64,000 nt of DNA from Perognathus longimembris pacificus (lineage: Eukaryota > Chordata > Mammalia > Rodentia > Heteromyidae): contig NC_063171.1 in NCBI RefSeq assembly GCF_023159225.1, positions 6,596,386 through 6,660,385 of the forward strand, written 5' to 3'. Numbering within the stretch: the stretch's first letter is position 1; every line of letters begins with the position of its first letter. Made by a program: the position numbers and the translations under genes. The notes below the pieces were generated by a model that did no database searches, had not been told where the DNA came from, and saw only the letters and a program-made list of their open reading frames with translations. Shown piece after piece: positions 21,857 to 33,214 of this stretch.

Positions 21857-24015
21857 CCTATTTGCACTTCTAAGCCCATTTGTGCCCCCACAGTAGCCCA
21901 GGGAAAGGTCTGAGGAATTTTGTAATCTATGGAGAAGATCCCAGTCCCAGGATGTATCCCCAGCCTTCCTTCTAGGCCACCTGAAAGCATAACAAGCAGG
22001 AAGGACCCTCTACCACTGAAGGGTCACTTCACAGTAATGCTGAGACTTAAGCTTAGCAGGACTGACAAAAATGGCTCAAGTGAGCCAGTAAAAAAGGCAG
22101 AACTACAGCTGGGGAGAACTGTGTTAGGGTTGTCAATGGTGTAGACCATCTGCTCCACAGAGCCCTGGCCTTGAGTCTCAGGTGTGGTCTGAAGAGTGGG
22201 GATAGGGGCAATGGAAAGGCCATGGGAGCATCATAAAACTGCATTTCACATCAGGGGTTGGCCCAGCTGTCCCTCTAGGTCCATGGCAGGCCAGAGAAAT
22301 AAATGCAGGCCACCTCACACAGCATGCCACCCTCACCCTCATTTTGTTTTCCCATCTGCAAAGGTAGCCTGTGAAGTTTGGGGTGTCATGGCCCTGTAAA
22401 AGCCGGACTCAGGACAGGTGACTATCAGGAGCCCCTTTCCAAATTTGGAATAACAGCCATGCTATTTCCAAAAGAATTCCCTTTCTTTTATACTGTGTTT
22501 GGGATCCAGTTCAGTCTAAGCACGTCTAGTCCCCATCCACCCCCTCCTCTGAGTCAGCACATGCCCCTCACCCTCAGAGGGAAAAATTCTCCTACTAGGC
22601 AGGGAGGGAGGGAGCTGGCTCGTCAGTACTCTGGACTTTCCCTCTCTCAAAGCGAAAATCCCACCCAATTATCGCATTACTGGGGGAACTTAGGCTGTGA
22701 GATGGGGGGGGGGGGGGCGCTGAGCCTGAGGCAGGCATGCTCCCACCAAATCCACCTCCCCAGAGCTGGGGCCTGGGGATTAGAGTCATGGTGCAGAGCA
22801 CCCCAGAGGCTGCTGTCTGTGCGCACACAAAGAGCAGAGTACCCATGTTTTGCTTGGGCGAGTCTCCATAAGGATGCTGTCTCCTCAGCCTTTTCCCCTA
22901 CCCCATCGGCCTGCAAAGCTGGTTTCCTCTTACCTGTCTTTATTTCCCCCAAGAGGCCCCCTATACTCTACCCATAGGTAGGTGGGTAGTGAACACCACA
23001 GGAGGCACAGGCCCCTCTTGGCAAAAGGCAAGTAAAGGAGGAGCCCTACCTAAGAGCCCAAGTGAGAACTCAGTGCCCCCAAGATTGGGAGCTCCCAGGT
23101 AAAGGCCCAATTTCAAGAGAGCCTTGCCTAGAGACTTGGGTCACCAGGACATGGCATCAGGAGAGTGAGTCAGAGCAGGTATGATGAGGTGGTGCTGGGC
23201 TAGGAGCTTCCAGATGACTCATGTCTTTCACCCTGGGGTGCTGGAAGGGGCTTTGCCTTTATTCCTCACAGATTTTTGTGAGTGTTGGCCCCTATACAGC
23301 TTGCTTGGTCTGGAGTAAGGTAAAGGGGGAGAGAAAGGCTGCAAGGCTAGTGGAGCCTCTGCTTTGAGGGACTGTCATCCTCCAAAGACTCTGAACGAGG
23401 CTCCCTAGGAAGTTAGGGAAACCAACAAGACGTAGGGACCCTATTTTCTGGGCCTCAAGTGAGCCCTAATACCCACTGGAGACAGGTGGTCTTGCTTTCT
23501 CAGCAAGAGAAGAATCTGTCCATTACATCTGAGTCTCTGAGATTCTTTCCTTTTCTTTCTTTTGAGACCATCTTGCTAAGTAGCTCAAGTTTCTCTGGAA
23601 CTCATGACCTTCCTTCCTGAGTGCTAGTTTACAGGCATGTACCTCTTCCTTGCTCTGTAGCCAGCAGCCTGACTTCCAGGTACCACCTAGCCTTGATCAT
23701 GTCTGCTTTGCTTTTGAGGCACGGCCTAAGGTGTAAGTGTCTGCCTGTAGGAGGATAAGGATTCAATGTCCCCAACTAGATTCTGCCCTTGGAACAGGAC
23801 AAACATATGTACCTGGTCACAGGGGTGGGTGTTTGGTGAGTACTTTGTGGAATTCTAGTGAGACCTGTCCTTGTTCCCATTGGCCAGACACAAATGTAGA
23901 AACAACTTCCAGGAGAGTGAGGTGGGTAACACCTGGGAGCCAGCATCTGCTGGAGCTTGGGGTAGCCATTGAAGGGGCATTTGAGAAGGCTTGTCAGTGG
24001 GGATGGTTTTGTAAA

Positions 24016-24023
24016 TGACGTCA
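24016..24023. promoter_or_regulatory. Perfect palindromic CRE
   Basis: TGACGTCA, the full CREB/ATF site, lies in single-copy-looking sequence 3.7 kb upstream of the WNT3A ATG and outside any CpG island. Full-site CREs outside islands are uncommon, but the functional role is unproven. Confidence 0.4.
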
Positions 24024-24426
24024 AGGGGCTGATCATGGGGATGATGGTATTTATTTTATTTTTTACAGAAACCCTTATTTATGTATGAGGCTGGAGTGGA
24101 GTCCAGAAGCAGGCAGATGTGAGTCCAGGGTCAGAAGATGTAGCTCTCTCAATCCCTACCCTGAAGCCTGTCAAGTTGATGAGGCCCTTTTGGTTCTTCC
24201 CTGGCTGGGGGAGTGGGGGAGGGGATTGGTCCCTCCTCAGACCCTTGCGCCACAGAAGTGGGTCCTTTGAGCTCAAAGACAGAAGTTTACAAACACTCCC
24301 CTTTATGTAGACAAAAACAAATGCCTAATGGCTTAGTAATATATACTCATATTGTTTAGACTTAATATATGTATAAACAATAATCAGCTATATGGAAAAT
24401 AATTCATACAAATTAAAAGAAATATA

Positions 24427-24431
24427 TGTGT

Positions 24432-24471
<40 letters not shown>
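24427..24471 (+). repeat. (GT)n microsatellite next to a SINE-head remnant
   Basis: The array is followed by ATGGAACCCAGGGTCTCATA...GAGCCACTGAGTCACA (24472-24520), which looks like a worn reverse ID-type head. Confidence 0.8.
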
Positions 24472-24474
<3 letters not shown>

Positions 24475-24631
24475 GAACCCAGGGTCTCATACATACGTGA
24501 GCCACTGAGTCACACCCCTAACCAATACATGTTAATTTTATTTCATTCTCAAAGAGCAGCAGCTATATGCCCACCAGAAGCAGCTCCCTTTTGTCTTCTT
24601 CCACAGCCATGTGTACATGTTACTTGCTTTT

Positions 24632-24835
24632 TTTTTTTTTTGGCCAGTCCTGGGCCTTGAACTCAGGGCCTGAGCACTGTTCCTGGCTTCTTTTTGCTCA
24701 AGGCTAGCACTCGGCCACTTGAGCCACATTGCCACTTCTGGCACGTTTTCTATATATGTGGTGCTGAGGAATCGAATCTAGGGCTTCATGTGTACGAGGC
24801 AAGCACTCTTGCCACTAAGCCATATTTCCAGCCCC
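24632..24835 (-). mobile_element. IDL-Geo-like SINE, full length
   Basis: A minus-strand dimer with duplication ACTTGCTTTT at 24622-24631 and 24836-24845. Confidence 0.87.
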
Positions 24836-24930
24836 ACTTGCTTTTGGTAGTAGAAATAAAACCAGATTCACAGAGAAATAGGTTTTTCTTTTCCCTCCTT
24901 TCTTCCTTTTTTCCTGGCTGTCTTTCTTTT

Positions 24931-25139
24931 TTTTTTTTTTCTTTTTGGCCAGTCCTGGGCCTTGAACTCAGGGCCTGAGCACTGTCCCTGGCTTCTTTTT
25001 GCTCAAGGCTAGCACTCTGCCACTTAAGCCACAGCGCCACTTCTGGCCGTTTTCTGTATATGTGGTGCTGGGGAATCGAACCCAGGGCCTCATGTATACA
25101 AGGCAAGCACTCTTGCTACTAGGCCATATCCCCAGCCCC
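24931..25139 (-). mobile_element. IDL-Geo-like SINE, full length
   Basis: A minus-strand dimer with an 18-bp duplication, TCCTGGCTGTCTTTCTTT, at 24912-24929 and 25140-25157. Confidence 0.88.
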
Positions 25140-26034
25140 TCCTGGCTGTCTTTCTTTCTTTTGTGCCACTCCTGGGGTCTGAACTAAGGGCGTGAGAGGA
25201 GTGTTCCATCATTCATGTTGAGATTGACTTATCTGTACCCAACAGTGTCTGAACTATAAACAGTATTGATAGACCTCTCTGACAACACTTTGAGCATTCT
25301 AGTGCTAAAATAAGAGGCATAGAGAAATGGCTCAGTCACATGCTCCTGGATGCTGGCCTAGCTGGATGGACCCTCTCCACCACAGCCAGGGATTTAGGTC
25401 TCTGTTGGTATTGTCATGCCTTTCGGTTGATCTCTACATGCTTTTCTGTTATAGTCAAAAAGCCTTCCTGCAGAATTGTGACTGCTCCATTGCCCCCCCC
25501 CCCCCCGCTGCCATGATTCTTATCTCTCCTTCTGCACTCTCTCTGTCAGTTCAGGAAGTAATGGTGTGAATGATCACTTCCACAATCATGTCTAGGCAAT
25601 CATTGGCATGTGTCAATGCTAGGCCTTTTGCAAGCAAGGCATTAAGCTCAGGGGTCACCTTATCATTGGTGTGAAGTTATCTTCCTTGTTTGTGTGGCTC
25701 TGGCTCCGGGTCTACACTCCATCTGCACCGTGTGGCATGGCTATTCCCTGCTTCTACAATATTTTATTCAGATTAGACATTTTCTTGTATCGTCCAGTCA
25801 TTGTTCAGAGCACGTACAGCCTGAAGGCCTGTTCTACTTGCCCTGTGGTACACACTAGCCATCTGAGAACTCTGCACGCTCTCTCCCCTCCCATTGCTGC
25901 TGCCCCTCATCCCACTGACTTGCCTTAGTGTCTCCCTCCTAACTAATCTGGCCATGTGATCACTTGCTTCTTCCACTAGTCCTTATCCTTCTAAGTGCGT
26001 ACTTACATTTACAGTCATCCTACTTACCTAAGGT

Positions 26035-26200
26035 TTTATTTTCTGCTGTCTCAGTTACTTTTAGTCAACAATCCAAAAACCTTGAATGGGAATTCCAGAA
26101 ATAAACAATATATACATTTTTAAAGGGATGCACCATCTGTGTAGTGTCATGCTATGGCTGTGCCCTGCCTGCCTGGCACTCTGCCAAGGCCATGTGGTCC
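26035..26200 (+). mobile_element. Ancient DNA-transposon relic (probable Tigger/mariner group)
   Basis: CTGTCTCAGTTACTTTTAGT, then CTTGAATGGGAATTCCAGAA with ATAAACAAT, resembles an old mammalian cut-and-paste element I know from human sequence. The family name is uncertain. Confidence 0.45.
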
Positions 26201-26639
26201 TAGGGAATCAGCCTCCCAAGTTTTCAGAGGCAGTCTCTATCTCTCTGGGACTCAGAACCTTTAAAGATTTCAGTCTCTATAGCAGCAAGTACATCCAAGA
26301 TCCAAATTCTGATTGTAGGACTTAGAAATTGCAGGACTTCTATCAGAAGGCTGGCCATACCCTGCTTTGAGGTGAAAAACTGCTGCATAGATTCCATATA
26401 CTTGTGATGTTTTCTGAGCAAGAGACAGCTGGTGAGTAAATGTGAGCTCATCCTTCATTCATGATTGTCTTTCTGAATTGGTTCTTTTAGGACAGTCATT
26501 TCCACATGGTGGCAAAGGAAGGGTGCAGCTGACTAGGCTTCTTCTTATGGTTTGGCATTCCTGAGACATCTCAAGATATGGTCCCTATTGTGGGCTTGCT
26601 CCTCTAGTGCTTACCCTTTCAAACTGCCCTTTTGCTGTT

Positions 26640-27055
26640 CTGTTTTGGCCTTTGTCAATTTAGATTCTGTCTTGGTGTCATGGACATTATCATACCACAC
26701 AATGTGTATATTTTAAGGAAAGTGGGAACACAATTGTGGACATCCAACTTTGAAAGGCTGCCTCTGGTATGGCCTTCTGAGGTGTAACAGGGCCTCAGAC
26801 AGCCATGGATAGGTTGAGCTTGTTTAAATGTAGTTTTTGCCCATTTCTCTCCCTCTTCCTGTAAAGTAACAGGTATTCTGTCATAGAGCTCCACCCTGCT
26901 GGGTTTATATAATCCCAATCACTTCATAAAGGCCCCACTTTGGGGACATCATAGTAGATTGTTTTTACCTTCCTACTATTATTCAACTATGGGAATGTCA
27001 ACACATGAAGCCTTGGCAAATACTCAACCATATTCAAGCCATAGCAGACCCTATG
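26640..27055 (-). mobile_element. Possible MaLR-type LTR relic
   Basis: The stretch ATAATCCCAATCACTTCATA with AAGGCCCCAC, and the end ATTCAAGCCATAGCAG, resemble the reverse of a MaLR (MLT/MST-like) LTR. The match is diverged and family-level only. Confidence 0.4.
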
Positions 27056-27298
27056 GTCAGCTCTTGACTTTTACAGAGCAACTTGGCTCAGAGTAATGTG
27101 GCAAAGAACCAGAACAAATGAGCAGGATCCTGGTTTCTGGATCATCCCCTTGCAGGGTCCTTCCATCTCTCCCTTCTGTGGAAGCCCATCCCATGCCCAG
27201 ATTGGACCTTCATATTAGCCAGGTGAGCCACCAACAAAGAGTTTTCTATATGAACATCCTTTCCAAAGCCAAGCAATGTGAGCTCTCAACTGGATGGT

Positions 27299-27602
27299 CT
27301 CCCCTCCCCTCCCCTCCCCTCTCCCCTCCCCTCCCTTCCCTTCCCTTCCCCTCCCCTCCCCTCCCCTCCCCTCTTCTCTCCTCTCCCCTCCCCTCCCCTC
27401 CCCTCCCCTCTCCTCTCCTCTCTTCCCCTCTGCGCCCCTCCCCTCCCCTCCCCTTCCCTCCCTTCTCCTCTCTTTTCCTCTCCTCTCCTCTCCTCTCTTT
27501 CCCTCTCCTCTCCTCTCCTCCCCTCCCCTTCCCTCCCCTCCCCTCCCCTCCTCTCCTCTCCCTCCCCTCCCCTCCTTCTCCCTTCTCCTCTCCTCTCCCC
27601 TC
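27299..27602 (+). repeat. (CCCCT)n / (CCTCT)n polypyrimidine array
   Basis: About 300 bp of almost pure pyrimidine on the plus strand. It abuts a reverse ID-like SINE head (27603-27672), so the array occupies the SINE's A-tail position. Confidence 0.95.
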
Positions 27603-27672
27603 AGTTTCTGGGAATCAAATTCAGGGCCTCACACATGCAAGACAATTATTCTACCACTGAATTACACCATAA
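27603..27672 (-). mobile_element. ID-like SINE monomer
   Basis: GGGAATCAAATTCAGGGCCT...CTACCACTGAATTACACC is the reverse of a tRNA-Ala/ID-like head. It is a monomer without a Geo right half. Confidence 0.6.
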
Positions 27673-28820
27673 GCAACTAGTAGGGGAAGAGCTGTTGAAC
27701 TATATGTCAACCCTTGGTCCCTATGTCTTCCTTAATTGACCCATCTAGCCTTCCCTCAGCCTTCATCACTTCATTTAAGCCACAGCCACACAGGAGAAAG
27801 CCTGATCTCTTTCACTGAGCATTGCCTTATGTTTGGAACCATTCTTACTGGAGATAAGGAGAATGGTGGCTCTCTATACAGAAAAGGATGGAATTCAAAA
27901 GTTAAGGAAGCAATATCAGCTTCTGACTCCCTTGTGAAACTAAGTGGTAAATCTAGTTGATAGCATGAATGAGCCCACAGAAAGCAGAAATCACCCAATC
28001 ATGGATTCATAGGACCGGGAGAAGCTGATTAAGTAGAACTCTTGGATCTTGGAATCTTATGATTCTCTAAGCAAGGAGCTACAGATGGAACATCTTAGAA
28101 TAATAAGAAATTAGGATTTTGGAATAAAAACAAGAACAACAACAACTCACAGCAGCATAGAGTTCCAGAATCCTAGATTCAAGCCATAGACCGTTAAAAG
28201 TTCTGTAGATTAGTTGCAGGGAATTCTGATTCTTGAATCTTAGGCATAAAACCAAGACATTAGATCACCATCCTTTCTCAGTGAGGGGCTGTTTCTTCAG
28301 TGGCTCATTGGACTGGGGTTGTGTGTCTACCTGTCAGCGTTCTGCTTTTGGGACAACACTGCCACCATGTGGAGATGCTGGGAGCAAACTGGCTTGGAGC
28401 ACTTGACACTGCGCATTTGGAAGCAGTCTCTTCTGAGTAGAGTTATGGATGAATTTGATGATGTCTCCTCCTCCGTAGCCATCAGCTTTCCTGTAGCCAG
28501 AGTGAACCTTTGGCATCAGAGATGGCGCATTTCAAAATATTTGTCTGCTATATACCAGGGTCTGTGTGATCTAATTTAGTCCCAGCAGGAGATGTAGGTG
28601 TCATCATCCTTGAAGCATAAGTGAGAGCTGACAGTCTACTTCTGGATATAGATGTAATGGAAATGAAATATCAAAGAGATGCCATCCTCCTATGTTTGCT
28701 ATAGCACTCACTAGTCAGAATTGCAAGATCCGGAAGCCACACAAGGGTTCATCCACTGATGGTTGCATGAAGACAATGTGCTTTGTGTTATGTTATAAAC
28801 CATCACAAAAATGTAAGCCA

Positions 28821-28993
28821 GGGGCTGGGAATGTGGCTTAGCTTTAGAATGCTTGCCTATCATGCATGAAGCCCTGGATTCAATTCCTCAGCACCACACA
28901 CACAGGAAGAGCCAGAAGTGGTGCCTTGAACAAAATGAAGTTCAGGGACAGTGCCCAGGCCCTGACTCCAAGCCCTAGGACTGGAAAAAAAAA
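28821..28993 (+). mobile_element. IDL-Geo-like SINE, worn
   Basis: The head is GGGGCTGGGAATGTGGCTTA; the right monomer is shortened. The duplication GTAAGCCA lies at 28813-28820 and 28994-29001. Confidence 0.8.
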
Positions 28994-29001
28994 GTAAGCC
29001 A

Positions 29002-29235
29002 ATTGGGTACCAATGGTTTATGCCTGTAATCTTAGCTACTTAGGAGGTTGAACTATGACCATCAGGATTTGAAACCAGGCCAGGCAGGAAGATTCGTAAA
29101 ACTCTTATCGCCAGATAACAATCCAAAAAGCTAGAAGTGGAACTGTAGTTCAAGTGGAGGAGTGCAAGCCTTGAGCAAAAAATTTCAGAGACAGTGCTCA
29201 AGTCCTGAGTTCAAGTCTCGGGACTAGCATAAAAA
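29002..29235 (+). mobile_element. B1-like/Geo-like dimer SINE
   Basis: The left part has TTTATGCCTGTAATCTTAGC; the right part has GTAGTTCAAGTGGAGGAGTG and GAGTTCAAGTCTCGG. Confidence 0.75.
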
Positions 29236-29447
29236 ACAACCATAAACAATTGGTGACAACATGGATGAAACTGAAAGACATGTTAAGTAAAATAAGCCAG
29301 ACAGAAAGACAAATATACCCTAGTTTCTCTTGTATGCAGAAGCTCAAAAATAGTTAGTAGAGGCTCGGTAGTGCAAGGCATGAGGACACAGAAGGAGGTT
29401 AGGGTACAGATACCCAGATACAGTTAGACAAAAGAAATAAGTTGTAG

Positions 29448-29690
29448 CCAGGCACTGGTGCCTTATGCCTATAATCCTAGTTACTCAGGAGGCTGAGATC
29501 TGAGGATCATGGATAGAAGCCAGCCCAGCAGGAAAGTCTATGAGACTCTTATCTGCAATAAACTACTCAGATGAAGCAAGAAGGGGCACTATGGCACAAG
29601 TGGTAGAACACTAGCCTTGAGTCAAAGAAGCTCATAGGGACAAAGTTCAGGCTCTGAGTTCAAGCCCCAGGACCAGTACAAAAAAGAAAA
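29448..29690 (+). mobile_element. B1-like/Geo-like dimer SINE
   Basis: GCCAGGCACTGGTGCCTTAT begins the left part; the right monomer ends GAGTTCAAGCCCCAGGACC with an A-rich tail. Confidence 0.8.
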
Positions 29691-29934
29691 GAAAGACTTT
29701 GTAGTGTCTACAGCACAGTGGAGTGACTGTAGTTCACAATAACCTAGTATGTACTTTATAAAGAAGTAGAAGAACCTGGACTCCCAACATGAAGAAATAA
29801 TAAGGAAGAAGAAATGCTAATTATCTCAATTTTATTAGTGCGCATTGTATATGTGTATTGTAATATCACAGTTCTCCATCAATATGTTCAATTATTATGC
29901 ATTCATTAAAAAGAAAAGCAAAAAGAAGTCTGGG

Positions 29935-30050
29935 AGACTAAGGTAGGAGGATTGTGAGTTGGAGGGTAGCTACTGTTAAATTGAGTTTCCGGCCATCGGC
30001 TACACAGTAACACTCTATCTTAAAGAAACACAAAAAATAAGAAGAAAATA
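29935..30050 (+). mobile_element. B1 fragment
   Basis: GGGAGACTAAGGTAGGAGGA...GGCTACACAGTAACACTCTA plus an A-rich tail is the right part of a B1 element. Confidence 0.6.
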
Positions 30051-30096
30051 CAAGTCTTATGGAGGTCAAGACTGGAACTTATAAGACTTCTATTCA

Positions 30097-30318
30097 GGCT
30101 GGGAATATGGCCTAGTGGCAAGAGCGCTTGTCTCGTATACATGAAGCCCTGGGTTCAATTCCCCAGCACCACATATATAGAAAATGGCCAGAAGTGGCGC
30201 TGTGGCTCAAGTGGCAGAGTGCTAGCCTTGAGCAAAAGGAAGCCAGGGACAGTGCTCAGGCCCTGAGTCCAAGGTCCAGGACTGGCAAAAAAACAAAACA
30301 AAACAACAACAACAAAAA
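30097..30318 (+). mobile_element. IDL-Geo-like SINE, full length
   Basis: A full plus-strand dimer with tail AAAAAAACAAAACAAAACAA. It follows AAGACTTCTATTCA (30083-30096); a partial copy, AGACTTCT, follows it (30319-30326). Confidence 0.9.
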
Positions 30319-30326
30319 AGACTTCT

Positions 30327-30549
30327 GGGGCTGGGGATATAGCCTAGCGGCAAGAGTGCCTGCCTCGGATACACGAGGCCCTAGGTTCGATTCCCCAGCA
30401 CCACATATACAGAAAACGGCCAGAAGCGGCGCTGTGGCTCAAGTGGCAGAGTGCTAGCCTTGAGCGGGAAGAAGCCAGGGACAGTGCTCAGGCCCGGAGT
30501 CCAAGGCCCAGGACTGGCCAAAAAAAAAAAGAAAAGAAAGAAAAAAAAA
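30327..30549 (+). mobile_element. IDL-Geo-like SINE, full length, tandem neighbour
   Basis: A second full plus-strand dimer with a clean B-box-like GGTTCGATTCC in its left monomer. It is followed by the full target copy AAGACTTCTATTCA (30550-30563). Confidence 0.9.
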
Positions 30550-30601
30550 AAGACTTCTATTCAGTTAAGGGTCTGATTTGGCACCAAGGCTCTTAAGTCT
30601 T

Positions 30602-30812
30602 TTTTTTTTTTTTTTTTTTTTGCCAGTCGTGGGCCTTGGACTCAGGGCCTGAGCACTGTCCCTGGCTTCTTCCCGCTCAAGGCTAGCACTCTGCCACTTG
30701 AGCCACAGCGCCGCTTCTGGCCATTTTCTGTATATGTGGTGCTGGGGAATCGAACCTAGGGCCTCGTGTATCCGAGGCAGGCACTCTTGCCGCTAGGCTA
30801 TATCCCCAGCCC
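30602..30812 (-). mobile_element. IDL-Geo-like SINE, full length
   Basis: A minus-strand dimer with a long T-run. The duplication TTAAGTCTT lies at 30593-30601 and 30813-30821. Confidence 0.88.
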
Positions 30813-31099
30813 TTAAGTCTTGAACTCTTTCAGTGCTCCGGTTGCCCTCAGCTTCAACAGTGGTGCCTTCCATTGGTCAGAACTGCAACATCTTTAAAAT
30901 CCTGAACTTCAGGGATATAAGGAGATTCCCAAAGCCCAAGGCAAAGGTTCACATATGGGCTGTTTATATGGAAACATGGTCCTAGGGAACAGAGAGTAGG
31001 TAGACATGTAAAGAGAGAAAGCCTTTGGGTAGTCCCATTTATCCACTGGCTGTCCTCTTTCTTAGGTAAGAAAGGTGAATGTTAATACCCAACATTTCT

Positions 31100-31314
31100 T
31101 TTTGTTTGTTTGTTTGTTTTTTGGCCAGTCCTGGGGCTTGGACTCAGGGCCTGAGCACTGTCCCTGGCTTGTTTTTGCTCAAGGCTAGCACTCTGCCACT
31201 TGAGCCACAGCGCCACTTCTGGCCATTTTCTGTATATGTGGTGCTGGGGAATCGAACCCAGGGCCTCATGTATATGAGGCAGGCACTCTTGCCACTAGGC
31301 CATATCCCCAGCCC
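31100..31314 (-). mobile_element. IDL-Geo-like SINE, full length
   Basis: A minus-strand dimer with perfect 16-bp duplication AATACCCAACATTTCT at 31084-31099 and 31315-31330. Confidence 0.9.
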
Positions 31315-31819
31315 AATACCCAACATTTCTATTTTCATCTATTCCTAGACAAAGGGAGGTGAGATCAGCCTCACTGCCTCCTCCCTTCTACTCTTGTCAT
31401 TTTTTAGCTCCAAGAAGATATAATGATTTGGTCCCATGAGGCCACCAGCTTTCTCACCATCTCCACCTCTATCTTTGTAAGTAGGCTTTCCTGCTGTCCT
31501 ATTTCACTAAAGGAAAATGAGGCCACCAGCTTCACCCAGCACAACCTGCAGACCAGTCTCTGTCTCTCAAGCCCCAGAGAACAATATCCTCATATATCAT
31601 ACAATAGCCAGTTAGATCTAGAAGATCCAGGAAGGCATTTGTTTCTGTTTTCTCCTTTCTGGTACCCAGTCAGTAACCATCCCCTCTTTTCTCCTGAATC
31701 TTCCACCTGGCTCCTATGCCAGAAACAGCTACTTTAAACCATACTGTTTTTTTCCCCCCTCAGTCTCTATGATTCACTACTAGTACAAATAATCCCCAGT
31801 TTAACCATGGTTTAATTCA

Positions 31820-32200
31820 TTCTCAGCTTTATGGAGCAGGTATTGGGGTATTCTCTGCTTCTGGGGTTTGAAGCTGGATATTATACCACTTGAGCCACAC
31901 CTCCAACGCAAATGAGATTTTCAGTTTATGATATGCTTATTGAGAGGTAGCCCTATCATGGGGTGAGAAGTACCCCTTTTTTGTGATAGTAAAGTTTGAA
32001 ACCAGGGCCTTGCGGTTGTTTGGCTTTCTTGCTCAGCTAGTGCTATACCATTTGAGCCAAGCTCCCAGCCCTGCTTTTTTATTGGTTATTTTAGTAATGG
32101 AGTCTTAAGGATATTTTTTTTTAGTTGAACCACATCTAATCCTTTCAATCTCAGCCTCCTGAGTAGCTAGGATTACAGGTATGAATTAGAGCCTGGCCTT
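31820..32200 (-). mobile_element. Old antisense SINE relics
   Basis: Reverse ID/Geo-like pieces (TATACCACTTGAGCCACACC; another near 32050) are followed by a B1-like end (CTCAGCCTCCTGAGTAGCTA, GATTACAGG). Confidence 0.55.
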
Positions 32201-32392
32201 AAAAAAATTATTATTAAAAACTTTTAATTTAGTATCTTTAAGTAGTTGTACAAAGAAAGTACCATATAACACAGCAGCTTGTGAATACAGTTCATCTTGA
32301 TCAGTGTCATCTCTTCAGCATTCTCACACCTCATTGAGCCACTTCCCCCTTACTTTTCTTAATTTTTTTTTCTCCATCATGAGTAAACCTCT

Positions 32393-32960
32393 TTATTTCT
32401 TTAAAATATTTTTTTAATAATAATTACTTATTTATTGTCAAAGTGAGGTACAGAGGGGTTACAATTTCATATGTTAGGCCATGGGTACATTTCTTGTACC
32501 TCTTCCCTCATTCCCCCCCTCCCCCTCCCCCTTTCCCTCTTCCCACATGAGTTGTTCAATTGGTTTACACCAAATGGTTTTGCAAGTATTGCTTTTGGAG
32601 TCGTTTGTCTTTTTATCCTTTGTCCCTCAATTTTGATATTCCCTTTCCTTCCCTAGTTCTAATACCAGTATATACAGTATCCAGGGTACTCAGATGAGAT
32701 AGAGTGATAGCATGGGGACAACCACAGGAAGGGGATATAAGAGGATCATCAACAAAAGAAGCTACGGTTTCACATGGCATGTTGAAAGTAATTGCAACAG
32801 TGATATAAAACTCATTTCCATAACATGGAGTTCATTTCACTTAGCATCATCTTATGTGTTTATAAGGGCATAGTTATTGGGCTCTTGTGATCCTCTGCTG
32901 TGACTAGCCTAAACCTGTGCTATTTATTCCCTATGAGGGAAACCGTAGAGTCTACTTTTC
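32393..32960 (-). mobile_element. Rodent-type L1 3' end (5'-truncated)
   Basis: On the minus strand the sequence ends in a G-rich polypurine tract, then CTCTGTACCTCACTTTGACA and an A/T-rich tail. An upstream piece contains GATGATGCTAAGTGAAATGA. A G-rich 3'UTR is an L1 hallmark. Shorter copies of the same 3' end are at 39135-39240 and 60284-60341. Confidence 0.6.
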
Positions 32961-33075
32961 TTAATTTTGAGACAGGGCCTTACTATATAGCTCAACCTGG
33001 CCTTAAGCTTGTGATCTTCTGACTCAGCCTCCTAAGTGCTAGGATTACAGATGTGCAACATCATGCCTGGCTTGT
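32960..33075 (-). mobile_element. B1 element (antisense)
   Basis: TTTTGAGACAGGGCCTTACT...TAGGATTACAGATGTGCAAC...CATGCCTGGCT is a reverse B1. Confidence 0.7.
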
Positions 33076-33214
33076 CCTTCTATTCTCCATTCCACTTTCA
33101 CTCCGGCCCTGGCTGTAGCATTTTCCAAGGATGTTGTATTGAGGATCTGTTGCAGCCTTCTCTGACCTGACAAAAAAGATATTACTTATCCCTGTCTGTA
33201 TGCTTCTCTGTCAT

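Larger units (their letters stand above)
28640..29930 (+). mobile_element. Old L1 3' end interrupted by three SINEs
   Basis: L1 pieces at about 28640-28812, 29236-29444 and 29695-29925 read in order, including GACAACATGGATGAAACTGA, AAATAAGCCAGACAGAAAGA and the terminal GTTCAATTATTATGCATTCA. The SINEs at 28821-28993, 29002-29235 and 29448-29690 split it. Confidence 0.75.

Noticed and set aside
27118..27660. Ser/Leu/Pro-repeat open frames
   Set aside because: They are direct translations of the (CCCCT)n array.
27960..28320. Possible old DNA-transposon piece (AGAATCCTAGATTCAAGCC)
   Set aside because: The resemblance is too faint to assign to a family by eye.
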